Shown piece after piece: positions 27,732 to 37,310 of a stretch of 64,000 nucleotides of DNA. Source of the DNA: Nitrospinales bacterium (GTDB lineage: Bacteria; Nitrospinota_A; UBA7883; JACRGQ01); the NCBI GenBank assembly GCA_023248495.1, contig JAHFEK010000004.1:17044-81043 (forward strand), given 5' to 3'. The notes beneath the pieces are model-generated. The model was not told the DNA's origin. It did not search any database and saw nothing but the letters and a program-made list of their open reading frames with translations. The position numbers were made by a program, and so were the translations under genes. The stretch's first letter is position 1, and each line of letters begins with the position of its first letter.

Positions 27732-29524
27732 GAGCCGTCGTCCTTGAATTCCGGCATGGCTTTCTTATCGAGAATATAATTGCCGAGTACGAGGTAATCC
27801 ATATCCGTGCGCATGAAGCAGACGTACGCCTCCTGCGGGGTGCAGACGATAGGCTCCCCGCGCACATTGAAGGAGGTGTTGATGATCACGGGGCAGCCGG
27901 TCTTTTCGTAAAAATGCTCGATAACACGCCGGTATGCGGGGTGGGATTGCGCATCCACCGTCTGCACCCGCGCCGAATAATCGACGTGGGTTACGGCGGG
28001 GATGTCGGAACGCGGGATGTTGAGCTTGTCGATGCCAAAGAGCTTTGCCTGCTCGCCGGACATCTCCCGCTGGCGTTCCTTTTTCACCGGCGCGACCAGA
28101 AGCATATAGGGCGAGTCGGCGTCCATCTCGAACCAGTCATCCACCTTTTCACGCAGCACTGATGGCGCGAATGGGCGGAACGACTCGCGGAATTTGATCT
28201 TGAGATTCATCGTTGTTTGCATCGTTTCCGACCGCGGATCACCGATGATACTGCGCGAGCCGAGGGCGCGGGGCCCAAATTCCATGCGGCCGTTGAACCA
28301 GCCGAGAATCTTCTCTTCGGCAAGAAGCTCCGCGACTTTCTCGGCAAGAGTTTCTCCATGGCAGCGCTCATAAGGGATGCCGTGCGCCGTGAGGAACGAT
28401 TCGATCTCCCCGTCGGTAAAACCCGGCCCCAGATAGGTGCCTTGTTGCGAATCGCGTTCTCCGCCGGCCTGTCGCGGGTTTTTCAGATACCGGTGCCATG
28501 TGCTTAGCGCGGCTCCCAGCGCGCCGCCGGCGTCGCCCGCCGCGGGTTGAATCCAGATTTTCTTAAAAATACCTTCGCTCATTATTTTGCCGTTGGCGAC
28601 ACAGTTGAGCGCCACGCCGCCCGCGAGACAGAGGTTTTCCATCCCCGTTTCCTTGCGTACATGACGGGCGATACGTAACACAGCAAGTTCGGTGACATCT
28701 TGCAAAGAGCGCGCGAGATCCATTTCGCGTTGCGTGAGGAGACTCTCCGGTTTTCGTGGCGGGCCGCCGAAAAGCCGGTCGAAATGCTTGTTCGTCATGG
28801 TGAGGCCGGTGCAATAATTGAAGTATTTCATGTTAAGCGCGAAGGAGCCGTCCTCCTTGAGATCAATAAGCTCCTTGAGGATAAGATCGACATACTTCGG
28901 TTCACCATACGGCGCAAGACCCATAACCTTGTACTCGCCTGAATTCACCTTAAACCCCATGTAATAGGTGAAGGCGGAGTAAAGAAGACCAAGCGAGTGA
29001 GGGAAGCGGATTTCGTTCAGGAGTTCGATGCCGTTGCCTTTGCCGACGCCGAAACTGGTGGTGGTCCACTCGCCCACGCCATCAAGGGTGATGATGGCCG
29101 CCTCTTCGAAGGGAGAAGGATAAAAAGCGCTGGCGGCGTGTGATTCGTGATGTTCGCAAAAAAGAAGTTTCCCGGTAAAAGAAGGAACGGCCTTGAGAAT
29201 CTCGCTCCGCGTATGGAGCTTTTGCTTTATCCAGACGGGCATCGCGGAAAGAAAGGATTGCAAGCCCCGTGGGGCGAAGGCGAGATACGTTTCGAGTATG
29301 CGCTCGAACTTTAAAAAAGGTTTGTCGTAAAAAGTAACGATATCCACCTGAGATTCTTCAATGCCGGACTCCTTGAGGCAATAGCGTACGGCGTGGATGG
29401 GGAAATCGGGGTCGTGCTTTTTCCGCGTGAAGCGCTCTTCCTGGGCGGCGGCAACGATTTTTCCGTCCTGAACGATGCAGGCGGCCGAGTCGTGATAGAA
29501 GGCGCTAATGCCTAAAATATTCAT
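27704..29524 (-). CDS. Carbamoyltransferase, NodU/CmcH family
   Basis: MNILGISAFYHDSAACIVQDGKIVAAAQEERFTRKKHDPDFP, EHHESHAASAFYPSPF, GGVALNCVANGKI, GRMEFGPRALGSRSIIGDPR. Confidence 0.96.
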   Translation of the reverse strand: MNILGISAFYHDSAACIVQDGKIVAAAQEERFTRKKHDPDFPIHAVRYCLKESGIEESQVDIVTFYDKPFLKFERILETYLAFAPRGLQSFLSAMPVWIKQKLHTRSEILKAVPSFTGKLLFCEHHESHAASAFYPSPFEEAAIITLDGVGEWTTTSFGVGKGNGIELLNEIRFPHSLGLLYSAFTYYMGFKVNSGEYKVMGLAPYGEPKYVDLILKELIDLKEDGSFALNMKYFNYCTGLTMTNKHFDRLFGGPPRKPESLLTQREMDLARSLQDVTELAVLRIARHVRKETGMENLCLAGGVALNCVANGKIMSEGIFKKIWIQPAAGDAGGALGAALSTWHRYLKNPRQAGGERDSQQGTYLGPGFTDGEIESFLTAHGIPYERCHGETLAEKVAELLAEEKILGWFNGRMEFGPRALGSRSIIGDPRSETMQTTMNLKIKFRESFRPFAPSVLREKVDDWFEMDADSPYMLLVAPVKKERQREMSGEQAKLFGIDKLNIPRSDIPAVTHVDYSARVQTVDAQSHPAYRRVIEHFYEKTGCPVIINTSFNVRGEPIVCTPQEAYVCFMRTDMDYLVLGNYILDKKAMPEFKDDGSWKTEFELD

Positions 29525-29700
29525 TGGGGCATTCTACTCTCCGTGAAGGCGTTAATACACCCACATCATTGAGGGATTGACCGTCCGCGCTGAAAAATGC
29601 CGGCCGCTCCGAGTCAATAAATAAGCGCCTCACCGGCTGAATAACCGTACCGGCCTTAGCTCCACCATGACCCGGTTAAAACAGTTTGAAGCGGTATTAG

Positions 29701-30864
29701 TCATCCTTTTTCCACGCTTGCGGCAACAAACAAAGAAGCCGCCTTCCTAAACCCGATAAAACCAAAAATTGCGCCGACATAAAACCAGAATCCACCCAAA
29801 ATAGAAAAAAGTGAACCGGCAAACAACGCAAAAACAAACGAGAAAAAGTCAGTCACTGGCCCAATTTTTTCCTCAGGGATCTGCAAATGTTTAGTTTCCG
29901 AAAGCCACGGGGTTTTAATGTATTCCTTTCTAGGGATTACTTGGGGAATGGCTGGTTTTCCGGTATCTTCCAAAACCCCGTCATCACAAGCATCCAGACA
30001 GTTGTAGCACTTGATGCATTCCCTGTTTATAACTTTGCCATTAAAATGATATATCTCGCGGCTTACATCAATCCCTTGGGGACAGTTATTCGAACATTTG
30101 CGGCATCCCGTGCAATCCGCAACCCGGGTGATTTTTTTCTGTAAAGGGTTAAGATTCATAAGTGGCGTGAGCAACACGGCATAAGGACAAAGTATTCTGC
30201 AGAAAGCGCCTTGCCCATAAAAATAATTAAAAACCACTCCCATCACAAACCAAATAAAAACAAATCCGCTTAAGCCATACATGAAATCAACATAGCTGAA
30301 TCCGTTAACATGCAACGCAAGGTTGATGGGCGATTGTTCGTTGAACAGGAGGTTGTTATAACCTGGCAAGTCGGCCATAGGTACCGGAGACTTCATATCG
30401 ATATAAAAATTGTATTTATTGCGGACCCAATAAACGATTACACCTATCGTGAGAATATAAATTGCTCCAATCCTGAAAAGCCATCTATATCGCGTGTTGA
30501 TAAGCGTGTTATTCTTGGCCAACGCTTTGTACTTGGGAATGCCCAGTTTTCTCAGCAGCCAGTCGGAAAGCTCCACCACTCCGCGCATATGGCATGCCCA
30601 ACCGCAGAAGCCCCTGCCATAGAACAGGATCGACCCAAAAATAAGAACAACCATAACCGCCGCGGCATTAATGTGGCCGGCAAGAAGGGAAGGTATCCCC
30701 ATCATTGCCGTCTTCCCCCACCATTGAAGGTCGAATACATACCACAGCAGAAGATGAATAATGATATATAAATGCACTAATATCAGAGATGCCACTCTCC
30801 AGTCTTGGTGAATATTTTTATTCCCCGCAACGCCTAAATGTTCAGTTTTGTTTTGCTTGTTCAT
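29701..30864 (-). CDS. NapH/CcoG-like membrane polyferredoxin
   Basis: FCGWACHMRG and FCRILCPYAVLL TM cysteine motifs; CTGCRKCSNNCP and CIKCYNCLDACDD ferredoxin motifs. Confidence 0.82.
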   Translation of the reverse strand: MNKQNKTEHLGVAGNKNIHQDWRVASLILVHLYIIIHLLLWYVFDLQWWGKTAMMGIPSLLAGHINAAAVMVVLIFGSILFYGRGFCGWACHMRGVVELSDWLLRKLGIPKYKALAKNNTLINTRYRWLFRIGAIYILTIGVIVYWVRNKYNFYIDMKSPVPMADLPGYNNLLFNEQSPINLALHVNGFSYVDFMYGLSGFVFIWFVMGVVFNYFYGQGAFCRILCPYAVLLTPLMNLNPLQKKITRVADCTGCRKCSNNCPQGIDVSREIYHFNGKVINRECIKCYNCLDACDDGVLEDTGKPAIPQVIPRKEYIKTPWLSETKHLQIPEEKIGPVTDFFSFVFALFAGSLFSILGGFWFYVGAIFGFIGFRKAASLFVAASVEKG

Positions 30865-30991
30865 AATGCAGCGTTTTTTCTTTACTATTTCCCGGCAATA
30901 AGCGCCAGCGCCATCATTCCCTAATGAAAATACGGGAACTATTCAGGCGAAACTTTTGTCCGCTTATCATCTCAGGCCTTCTAACCGTTCG

Positions 30992-31939
30992 TTAGACTTT
31001 TTCCTGAATCATCATACGAACAACATCTTTCATTTTTGATGCCGCGCGCCAACCCAGCGCCTTTTCGGCCTTTTGGGCGCCGCCCTGGCTCCACACCAAA
31101 TCAGTCGGCCTATAAAGCGATTTATCGGATGTCACATGCTCACGCCAATCCAACCGCACCGCGGCAAACGTCTCGACGACAAAATCCTGCAACGAATTCG
31201 CCTCGCCGGTGGCGATGATATAATCATCCGGATTCCGCTGCTGAAGCATCTGCCACATCGCTTCCACATATTCGGGAGCCCACCCCCAATCCCGGACGAT
31301 ATCCAAGCGTCCGAGCATCAATTTTTCACCGGAACCTGCCGCTATCCGCACTGCCGCATCAACAATCTTCCGCGTAACAAACCGCGCCGGCCTCAGCGGC
31401 GATTCATGGTTAAACAGTATGCCGTTGCAGGCAAAAATGCCGTATGCCTCGCGATAGTTGGCGACCAGCCATTGCGCGGATGCTTTAGCCACCGCATAGG
31501 GGCTGCGCGGGCGGAAGGGTGTTTCTTCAGTTGCGATCTTTTTGCCGGTATCGCCAAAACATTCACTGGATCCGGCATGATAAAACTTGATCGGTTTGTC
31601 AAAAAACCGGATAGCCTCGAGCATGTTCAGAGTGCCCAGGGTGATGCTCTCCAATGTTTCCACAGGCTGCTCGAATGAAAGACCGACCGAACTTTGTCCA
31701 GACAGAAAATAGACTTCATCCGGATTGCTGGTCTTCAAGGCGGTTAATACACTTCTAAAATCACTTGAGGCCATGGAAAGAAGTTTTACCTTTTCCCGTA
31801 TTCCCAAAACCTTGAGATTATTGAAGGTGGATACTTGGGCATCCCGCGAGGTTCCCAATACCTCATAGCCTTTGCTTAACAGCAGCCTTGCCAGATAGGC
31901 GCCGTCTTGCCCGCCCACCCCGCAAATCAATGCCCTCAT
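30992..31939 (-). CDS. gmd: GDP-mannose 4,6-dehydratase-like NDP-sugar dehydratase
   Basis: ALICGVGGQDGAYLARLLLSKGYEVLGTSRD, YHAGSSECFGDT, SPYAVAKASAQWLVANYREAYGIFACNGILFNHESPLR. Confidence 0.88.
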   Translation of the reverse strand: MRALICGVGGQDGAYLARLLLSKGYEVLGTSRDAQVSTFNNLKVLGIREKVKLLSMASSDFRSVLTALKTSNPDEVYFLSGQSSVGLSFEQPVETLESITLGTLNMLEAIRFFDKPIKFYHAGSSECFGDTGKKIATEETPFRPRSPYAVAKASAQWLVANYREAYGIFACNGILFNHESPLRPARFVTRKIVDAAVRIAAGSGEKLMLGRLDIVRDWGWAPEYVEAMWQMLQQRNPDDYIIATGEANSLQDFVVETFAAVRLDWREHVTSDKSLYRPTDLVWSQGGAQKAEKALGWRAASKMKDVVRMMIQEKV

Positions 31940-33033
31940 TCAACGAGTCCCCTATAAATTGCCAACGTCTTTTCCGCGCACCGCTCCCACGAAAATTGGG
32001 CACAGCGTAACTGTCCTTCACGTATCATATAAGCTGATTTTTCCGAAGAATTCAACACAAGCTCGATGGCGGAACGAATCGAATTCATGTCGCGCGGATC
32101 AAAATATTCCGCCGCGCCGCCCGCCACCTCGGGAATGGAACTTGTGTTGGCGCACACCACGGGGCAATTCAAGGACATTGCTTCCAGCAAGGGAATGCCA
32201 AAGCCTTCATATAAAGAAGGGTACACGAACACCGCCGCATCACGATAATAGGCGGCGAGTTTGGCATCGCTTCCCCTCCGCTGTACCACCTTCTCGGCGG
32301 CAAGCCCCAACTCAACAAACAGGTTGGCTTCATCTTTGGTAAAAGCGCCGCCCCCAAAGCACACCACATCGTAGTTATTGCACAACCATGGCGAGCTGGC
32401 GTAGGCGCGAATGAACGTATCAAAATTCTTGTAGCCGTACCGGTGCCCCACATAAAGCATGAATGGCCTGGAGCTTGCGTCCACTGCCGTGTTGTCCGGA
32501 ATTAAGGCGTCAAACCCAAGATACGCCACCGAGACTTTCTCCGGAGGTAAACCGGTCAGCTCGAGCAAATCTTTGCGGGTGTTTTCAGAAATACAAATCA
32601 CATGATCCGCCCGCTGCGTAACTTGGCGTTTCCACTCCGACGTTCGATCCCGCTTGGAAAACATCCCGGAAAAACGCTCGTGAATCATATCGTAGACGGT
32701 TACAACGCGGCGTGCTGATTTTGGAGCATATGAATTGGGTGAAAAGTACGTCGCGTGGACAATATCCGGATGAAACCGGCGCATAACCGGCCTTACAAGA
32801 ACTTGGTTGATGGCAATGCACAGCCGTCCTGTTTTTGGAATCAGGCGAATTCTCTGTCCGGAAACCAATTTTGGCGGCAGGCCTGAAAGATATGAATTTA
32901 TATGCAACGGGGCGAAAATTTTTGCTTCCACGTCATGATGCGAAGACAACGCGCTCACGAGACTGCAAAAATAACGGGAGACCCCCCCATACTCCTGCAT
33001 CATAAAAATTTGCGGGTCAAAAGCTATCTTCAT
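31936..33033 (-). CDS. Glycosyltransferase family 4 (GT-B)
   Basis: FVYPSLYEGFGIPLLEAMSLNCPVVCANTSSIPEVAGGAAEYFDPRD. Confidence 0.92.
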   Translation of the reverse strand: MKIAFDPQIFMMQEYGGVSRYFCSLVSALSSHHDVEAKIFAPLHINSYLSGLPPKLVSGQRIRLIPKTGRLCIAINQVLVRPVMRRFHPDIVHATYFSPNSYAPKSARRVVTVYDMIHERFSGMFSKRDRTSEWKRQVTQRADHVICISENTRKDLLELTGLPPEKVSVAYLGFDALIPDNTAVDASSRPFMLYVGHRYGYKNFDTFIRAYASSPWLCNNYDVVCFGGGAFTKDEANLFVELGLAAEKVVQRRGSDAKLAAYYRDAAVFVYPSLYEGFGIPLLEAMSLNCPVVCANTSSIPEVAGGAAEYFDPRDMNSIRSAIELVLNSSEKSAYMIREGQLRCAQFSWERCAEKTLAIYRGLVE

Positions 33034-33175
33034 ACGGAATAAACCTTAAACATCCCGTTTGCCATCCGCCGCTGACGGATCGCGCCATGGATTCGCGTCC
33101 CAATGAATCCGGCCGGCACCCCGGAGCAGGGCGCTCCCAATAAATTTATTTCTTCAATCGAAGCAAACCCTTCTA

Positions 33176-34576
33176 TCACGATTTCATTCGAAATCGTTTG
33201 AGCGCTTTGACCAACACTGAAATACGGGTTGATACCACATGCATGGGCTTTCCCAATAGATAAATTGCCAGTGAGCGGTACAATCCCAGCTTGATGGATT
33301 CACGTATCACCTTCCCGATACTTTTGGGGGAAAACTGATAGGTTTCCAGATTTGCCATAAACCACGCCTTGATCCTGTCTCCCGTTGGAAAATCATGCGA
33401 TGACGCGCGCGGCACATTGTAGTTGACGTGGGGATCGATAATGGTCGAGAAATTCCTCAATTCCCCAACTTCGCCATTCTTGTCAAACCATTCGCGCACT
33501 TCGGTTTCCGGCCACGGCACGCACATATTCCAAAAAACATAATTGGGTTCCAAGGTTTTGGCGAAGTTTATCGACGATAGATGTTTATGTAACGTATCCC
33601 CGGGCAACCCTATAACAAAACAGAGGCCAAGCAGCAGATTGTTTTCTTTAACCAGTTTTGCCGCAATGGCTATCTTATCCAGCGACTCCCCTTTGTGGGT
33701 CATTTTAAACACTTCGGGATGGCCGCTCTCCACTCCTAAACAAATATTTCGACCGCCCGCCGCCACATACAATTTAACCGTTTCTTCATCTAAAAGGTCG
33801 GCCCGGACATTGTCAATCATGAGCTCACACCCAAGATTCGCGGATATAAACGCCTTAAGAAACAGTTTAAAACGATCCTTTTTAATAATTGGCACATCAT
33901 CGGTGAGTACCACGCTATGAATAGACGGATATTTTTTCTTGGCTTCAACGATCTGTTCCACACAAAGGGAAATATCCCGATAGCGCATTTTTTGGCCCGC
34001 AACAAGCCGCACATTGCAAAAATTGCACTGAAATGGGCATCCCCTGCTCAGCTGTATCTGGTAGACTTCCAAATATTCGCTTCCAAAGGCCAGTTCCAGA
34101 TTGGCCGACGGAATTTCTTCAGGAGCGGGTGCCGTGCAAACAATTCTGACCGGGGGAGTGTTCTTCCGTGCGTTTTCAACCAGATTCACGATAACGGTTT
34201 CGGCTTCTCCCTTAACTGTATAGCTTACGTGCGCATTCTCCTGAAAATCCGCCGGAAACATTATGAAGTGCGGTCCGCCCAACAGTATCGGCGCTTCGCT
34301 GCACTTGGCGATACGCTCGATTAAATCCAGGCTTTCATCATACACATAGCTGAATACCGTCATGCCAATTACATCGGGCTGAAACTCCCCGATAACCTGT
34401 TCGATAGACGGAATTTCCAATTTATCTTTTATGCTTTTCAAGAAAGCGTAATCCATGATTCTGACCGTATGTCCGCGGGCGTCCAATATCCCCCCAAGAA
34501 GGGTAAGCCCCATATGCAAACGATTCACCACAAAGGCATCGTCTTTTGCCGGGTTTATAAGCAATACTTTCTTCAC
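33176..34576 (-). CDS. B12-binding-domain radical SAM protein
   Basis: N-terminal B12-like domain (PDVIGMTVFSYVYDE), LSRGCPFQCNFCNVR radical SAM CxxxCxxC motif. Confidence 0.9.
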   Translation of the reverse strand: MKKVLLINPAKDDAFVVNRLHMGLTLLGGILDARGHTVRIMDYAFLKSIKDKLEIPSIEQVIGEFQPDVIGMTVFSYVYDESLDLIERIAKCSEAPILLGGPHFIMFPADFQENAHVSYTVKGEAETVIVNLVENARKNTPPVRIVCTAPAPEEIPSANLELAFGSEYLEVYQIQLSRGCPFQCNFCNVRLVAGQKMRYRDISLCVEQIVEAKKKYPSIHSVVLTDDVPIIKKDRFKLFLKAFISANLGCELMIDNVRADLLDEETVKLYVAAGGRNICLGVESGHPEVFKMTHKGESLDKIAIAAKLVKENNLLLGLCFVIGLPGDTLHKHLSSINFAKTLEPNYVFWNMCVPWPETEVREWFDKNGEVGELRNFSTIIDPHVNYNVPRASSHDFPTGDRIKAWFMANLETYQFSPKSIGKVIRESIKLGLYRSLAIYLLGKPMHVVSTRISVLVKALKRFRMKS

Positions 34577-34618
34577 GCCACGCCCCCAATCATTTTCATG
34601 AACACGTATATATTTCCA

Positions 34619-35539
34619 TTAACGCTTTCGCAAGGCAATGCACATTATGCCGATTCCTTGCAACCCGTCAAAATCTTCATAGGCATCAAAATATTGATGC
34701 ATATACGCCGGGTCCTTGACGGTTTCGGACAAACCATTGTTCATCCAGCGTTTTTCATATGCCTTGAAAAATCCATTTTCTTTTTCGCCCCATATCTTTT
34801 GGTCGATTATTTCGAAGTTGTCTATCGCATCCAGCAACCGCCTCTGCACCGACTCTTTGTCGTAGAACCGCTGAAAGAAGTATTCGCCGCCGGTTTGGGC
34901 GACAGGAAGGTTGTACTGGCTTTCCTTCCTAAACTCCTCTTCGTAGTTTTTCGCAACCATAAAGGTCAAATTCAACGTACCGCCGACTTTAAGGACTCTC
35001 CACATTTCGGCCATGGCCTTCCCATCATCCACGCCATCCACATGCTCGATGACGCTTATGGAAATGACCGCATCAAAGTATCCCTCGGAGTATGACAATT
35101 TTACGGCGTTGCCTTCCATGGCCTGATAGGTGGGCGCGGCAAGACCTATTAACCGGGTTAATTTATGTAAATTCCTTATTTCCGCAACGTCGGCGTTCAC
35201 ATAAAGGTATTTAGAGGCCGGATAATTTATTGCCGTGTAAATCCCAAACAGGTAAGGGGAGGAAACATCCAAAATAGTTAATCCATTTGGGTTTCCACCC
35301 AAATTCTTTTTCACAAAATCAAACTCGAAGTATCTTACTGAAGAAACAGGATTCAGAATTAAGCTGAGCCCCATTCCGGCTCCGCTGATTTTTCCGCGTC
35401 CGAGCAAACTAAAACCGAGCTTACGCCCAAACGAATCAAACTCGAAATACGGAAATTTACCCCATCTCGCCAACAGGTAAAAATATAACGCTTTCATGCA
35501 AAGATACGGCGCTGAAAGCAGTGTTCTTACTTTTCTCAC
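34619..35539 (-). CDS. SAM-dependent methyltransferase
   Basis: GLTILDVSSPYLFGIYTAI, FDAVISISVIEHVDGVDDGKAMAEMWRVLKVGGTLNLTFMV. Confidence 0.85.
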   Translation of the reverse strand: MRKVRTLLSAPYLCMKALYFYLLARWGKFPYFEFDSFGRKLGFSLLGRGKISGAGMGLSLILNPVSSVRYFEFDFVKKNLGGNPNGLTILDVSSPYLFGIYTAINYPASKYLYVNADVAEIRNLHKLTRLIGLAAPTYQAMEGNAVKLSYSEGYFDAVISISVIEHVDGVDDGKAMAEMWRVLKVGGTLNLTFMVAKNYEEEFRKESQYNLPVAQTGGEYFFQRFYDKESVQRRLLDAIDNFEIIDQKIWGEKENGFFKAYEKRWMNNGLSETVKDPAYMHQYFDAYEDFDGLQGIGIMCIALRKR

Positions 35540-35871
35540 AAAACAAGCCCCTTTTCAACCGGAACGCCTGGAATGAAAATCATCGCGCTTCCGCGACTTT
35601 TCCCACTTACAGGCAAGCGTTTTAAAATGTCCACAATTTCTTGAGGTGTTTGAATCCGTTGCTAAAGTGAATCTATTCATTGGACTTAGAATCAGCGCTT
35701 AGAAGGCGGAATCCATTAGATTCGCCCTCAAAAAACCGGTTTAGGATAGCACACACCCCTCAGGCAGGCAAACGGGAGATGGCGCGAAACTCATTTTCGC
35801 AGCTTTTTTCAGCCGCACCAGCCCTTTCGGCCGGCCCCCAACTTCCCCCCAATTCCGCCATCCCCGCTTGA

Positions 35872-35891
35872 CCCTGATTCATAAATCAGGG
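35872..35891. repeat. Intergenic hairpin CCCTGATT-CATA-AATCAGGG
   Basis: Perfect 8-bp inverted repeat. Confidence 0.5.
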
Positions 35892-35941
35892 GTGAACCCT
35901 TGCGACATCATGCAACGCGGAGCACAAGCATTTTTTGTCCT

Positions 35942-35958
35942 GCCGGGCTTGACCCGGC
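35942..35958. repeat. REP-like hairpin GCCGGG-CTTGA-CCCGGC
   Basis: Perfect 6-bp stem within TGCCGGGCTTGACCCGGCACCCAG, a layout common in dispersed intergenic repeats. Confidence 0.5.
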
Positions 35959-35991
35959 ACCCAGAAATATTATCAAAGCTCTCTTTAGTCT

Positions 35992-36513
35992 TTACGTTCC
36001 GCCGAAATGCCACAAAGCAAAATCCGCCCCCATTCCCGTCCATCTCCGGCATCGCTTCGCGAACATCTCCATATTAAAAAATTCGACCATGCTTCCTTGA
36101 ATTAAATGGGAGCTTTCCCCGCATATGGCAAAACCCATGGATTGGTATAGCTTCATCGCTGGTGGATTGGATTTCCTTACTATCAGGTGAATTCTTTTCA
36201 TTGAGCACAGTGTAAATCCAATCTCCAAAGTGCACATGGTTGCTTTTCTTCCCACTCCTTTGCCCGTCCAATCCGGATGAAGCGCAATACGAAACTCGGC
36301 ATCGGCATCCCCTGTGAGAGCCAGCAAGCTGAAGCCAACAAGTTGGTCACCGGATTCCGCCGCAAAAAGAAAAGTGTGCGGCTGGTAAATGAATTCGTCC
36401 AACCAGCCCCCCTCCCTCAGCGCATAGTCCATTTTGGCAAAAACGCCCTGATAGGCGGGCCACCGCTTAATGAGTTCTTTATCTTCGGTGGTGAGCGCGC
36501 GCAGAACTATCAT
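35992..36513 (-). CDS. GNAT-family N-acetyltransferase
   Basis: FRIALHPDWTGKGVGRKATMCTLEIGF acetyl-CoA loop, NPPAMKLYQSMGF. Confidence 0.85.
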   Translation of the reverse strand: MIVLRALTTEDKELIKRWPAYQGVFAKMDYALREGGWLDEFIYQPHTFLFAAESGDQLVGFSLLALTGDADAEFRIALHPDWTGKGVGRKATMCTLEIGFTLCSMKRIHLIVRKSNPPAMKLYQSMGFAICGESSHLIQGSMVEFFNMEMFAKRCRRWTGMGADFALWHFGGT

Positions 36514-36516
36514 GCA

Positions 36517-37215
36517 TTACCTCGGAGTGCCGCCGTATTCGCGGGCCTTTTGTAGTGACCCAAGGATGGTATCCCGTCGCGCTTCGCTCCCTTTTTCGAG
36601 CAGGGTGACCCATTCATCGGTGCTCATCACCGCCGCAAAACGGGATTGCAAGACCACGCAGACCACCCGGTGGATATCCTCGGCGCTTGCATAACCTGCT
36701 CGGTTAGCGAGCGAAATTGCGCCGGTGGCATCAGACAGGAACTCGACCGCGAATCCGAGATGGATCGCGTGGACAGCCGCGGAGAGATCGCAGTTTTGAG
36801 TCATATACCCTACGATAGCTACCGTATCTATTCCCCGCTCTTTGAGCCATTCTTTGAGGCCAGTGCCCGCGAACCCGCTAGGAAACGATTTGGTAACCAA
36901 GTGACTCCGTTTCCTTTCAGCGATGGCGGGATTAAGTTCCGCGCCTTGCGATCCCCTCGCAAAGACGGGATAATCTTCTTTCAGGATGTTTTCCACAACG
37001 ATAACAGGCAGCCCTGCCGCATCGGCGGCATCCATTGCCCGCAGGATATTGGCAAAAGAACAGTTGACCGGCGGAAACTCTATCGGCAGTTTGCCATCAA
37101 AATACTCGTTCTGCACGTCGATCACTATCAGGGCGCGCTTCGCTTCTTTTTTCATCATTGAGTCCCCTTCTCCATGTTCCTTGCCGGGTTCTTTAAAGCC
37201 GGTGTTTGATGTCAT
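36517..37215 (-). CDS. Isochorismatase-like cysteine hydrolase
   Basis: ALIVIDVQNEYFDGKLP, VTKSFPSGFAGTGLKEWL, VAIVGYMTQNCDLSAAVHA. Confidence 0.9.
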   Translation of the reverse strand: MTSNTGFKEPGKEHGEGDSMMKKEAKRALIVIDVQNEYFDGKLPIEFPPVNCSFANILRAMDAADAAGLPVIVVENILKEDYPVFARGSQGAELNPAIAERKRSHLVTKSFPSGFAGTGLKEWLKERGIDTVAIVGYMTQNCDLSAAVHAIHLGFAVEFLSDATGAISLANRAGYASAEDIHRVVCVVLQSRFAAVMSTDEWVTLLEKGSEARRDTILGSLQKAREYGGTPR

Positions 37216-37310
37216 GGTTCAAGTATGCCTTTTTTAAGATAGCCTGGCCATTGGCCCGCATGTCATAATGCGATGATATCGGGCCATTGCCAATTCAAAG
37301 AGGATCAGCC

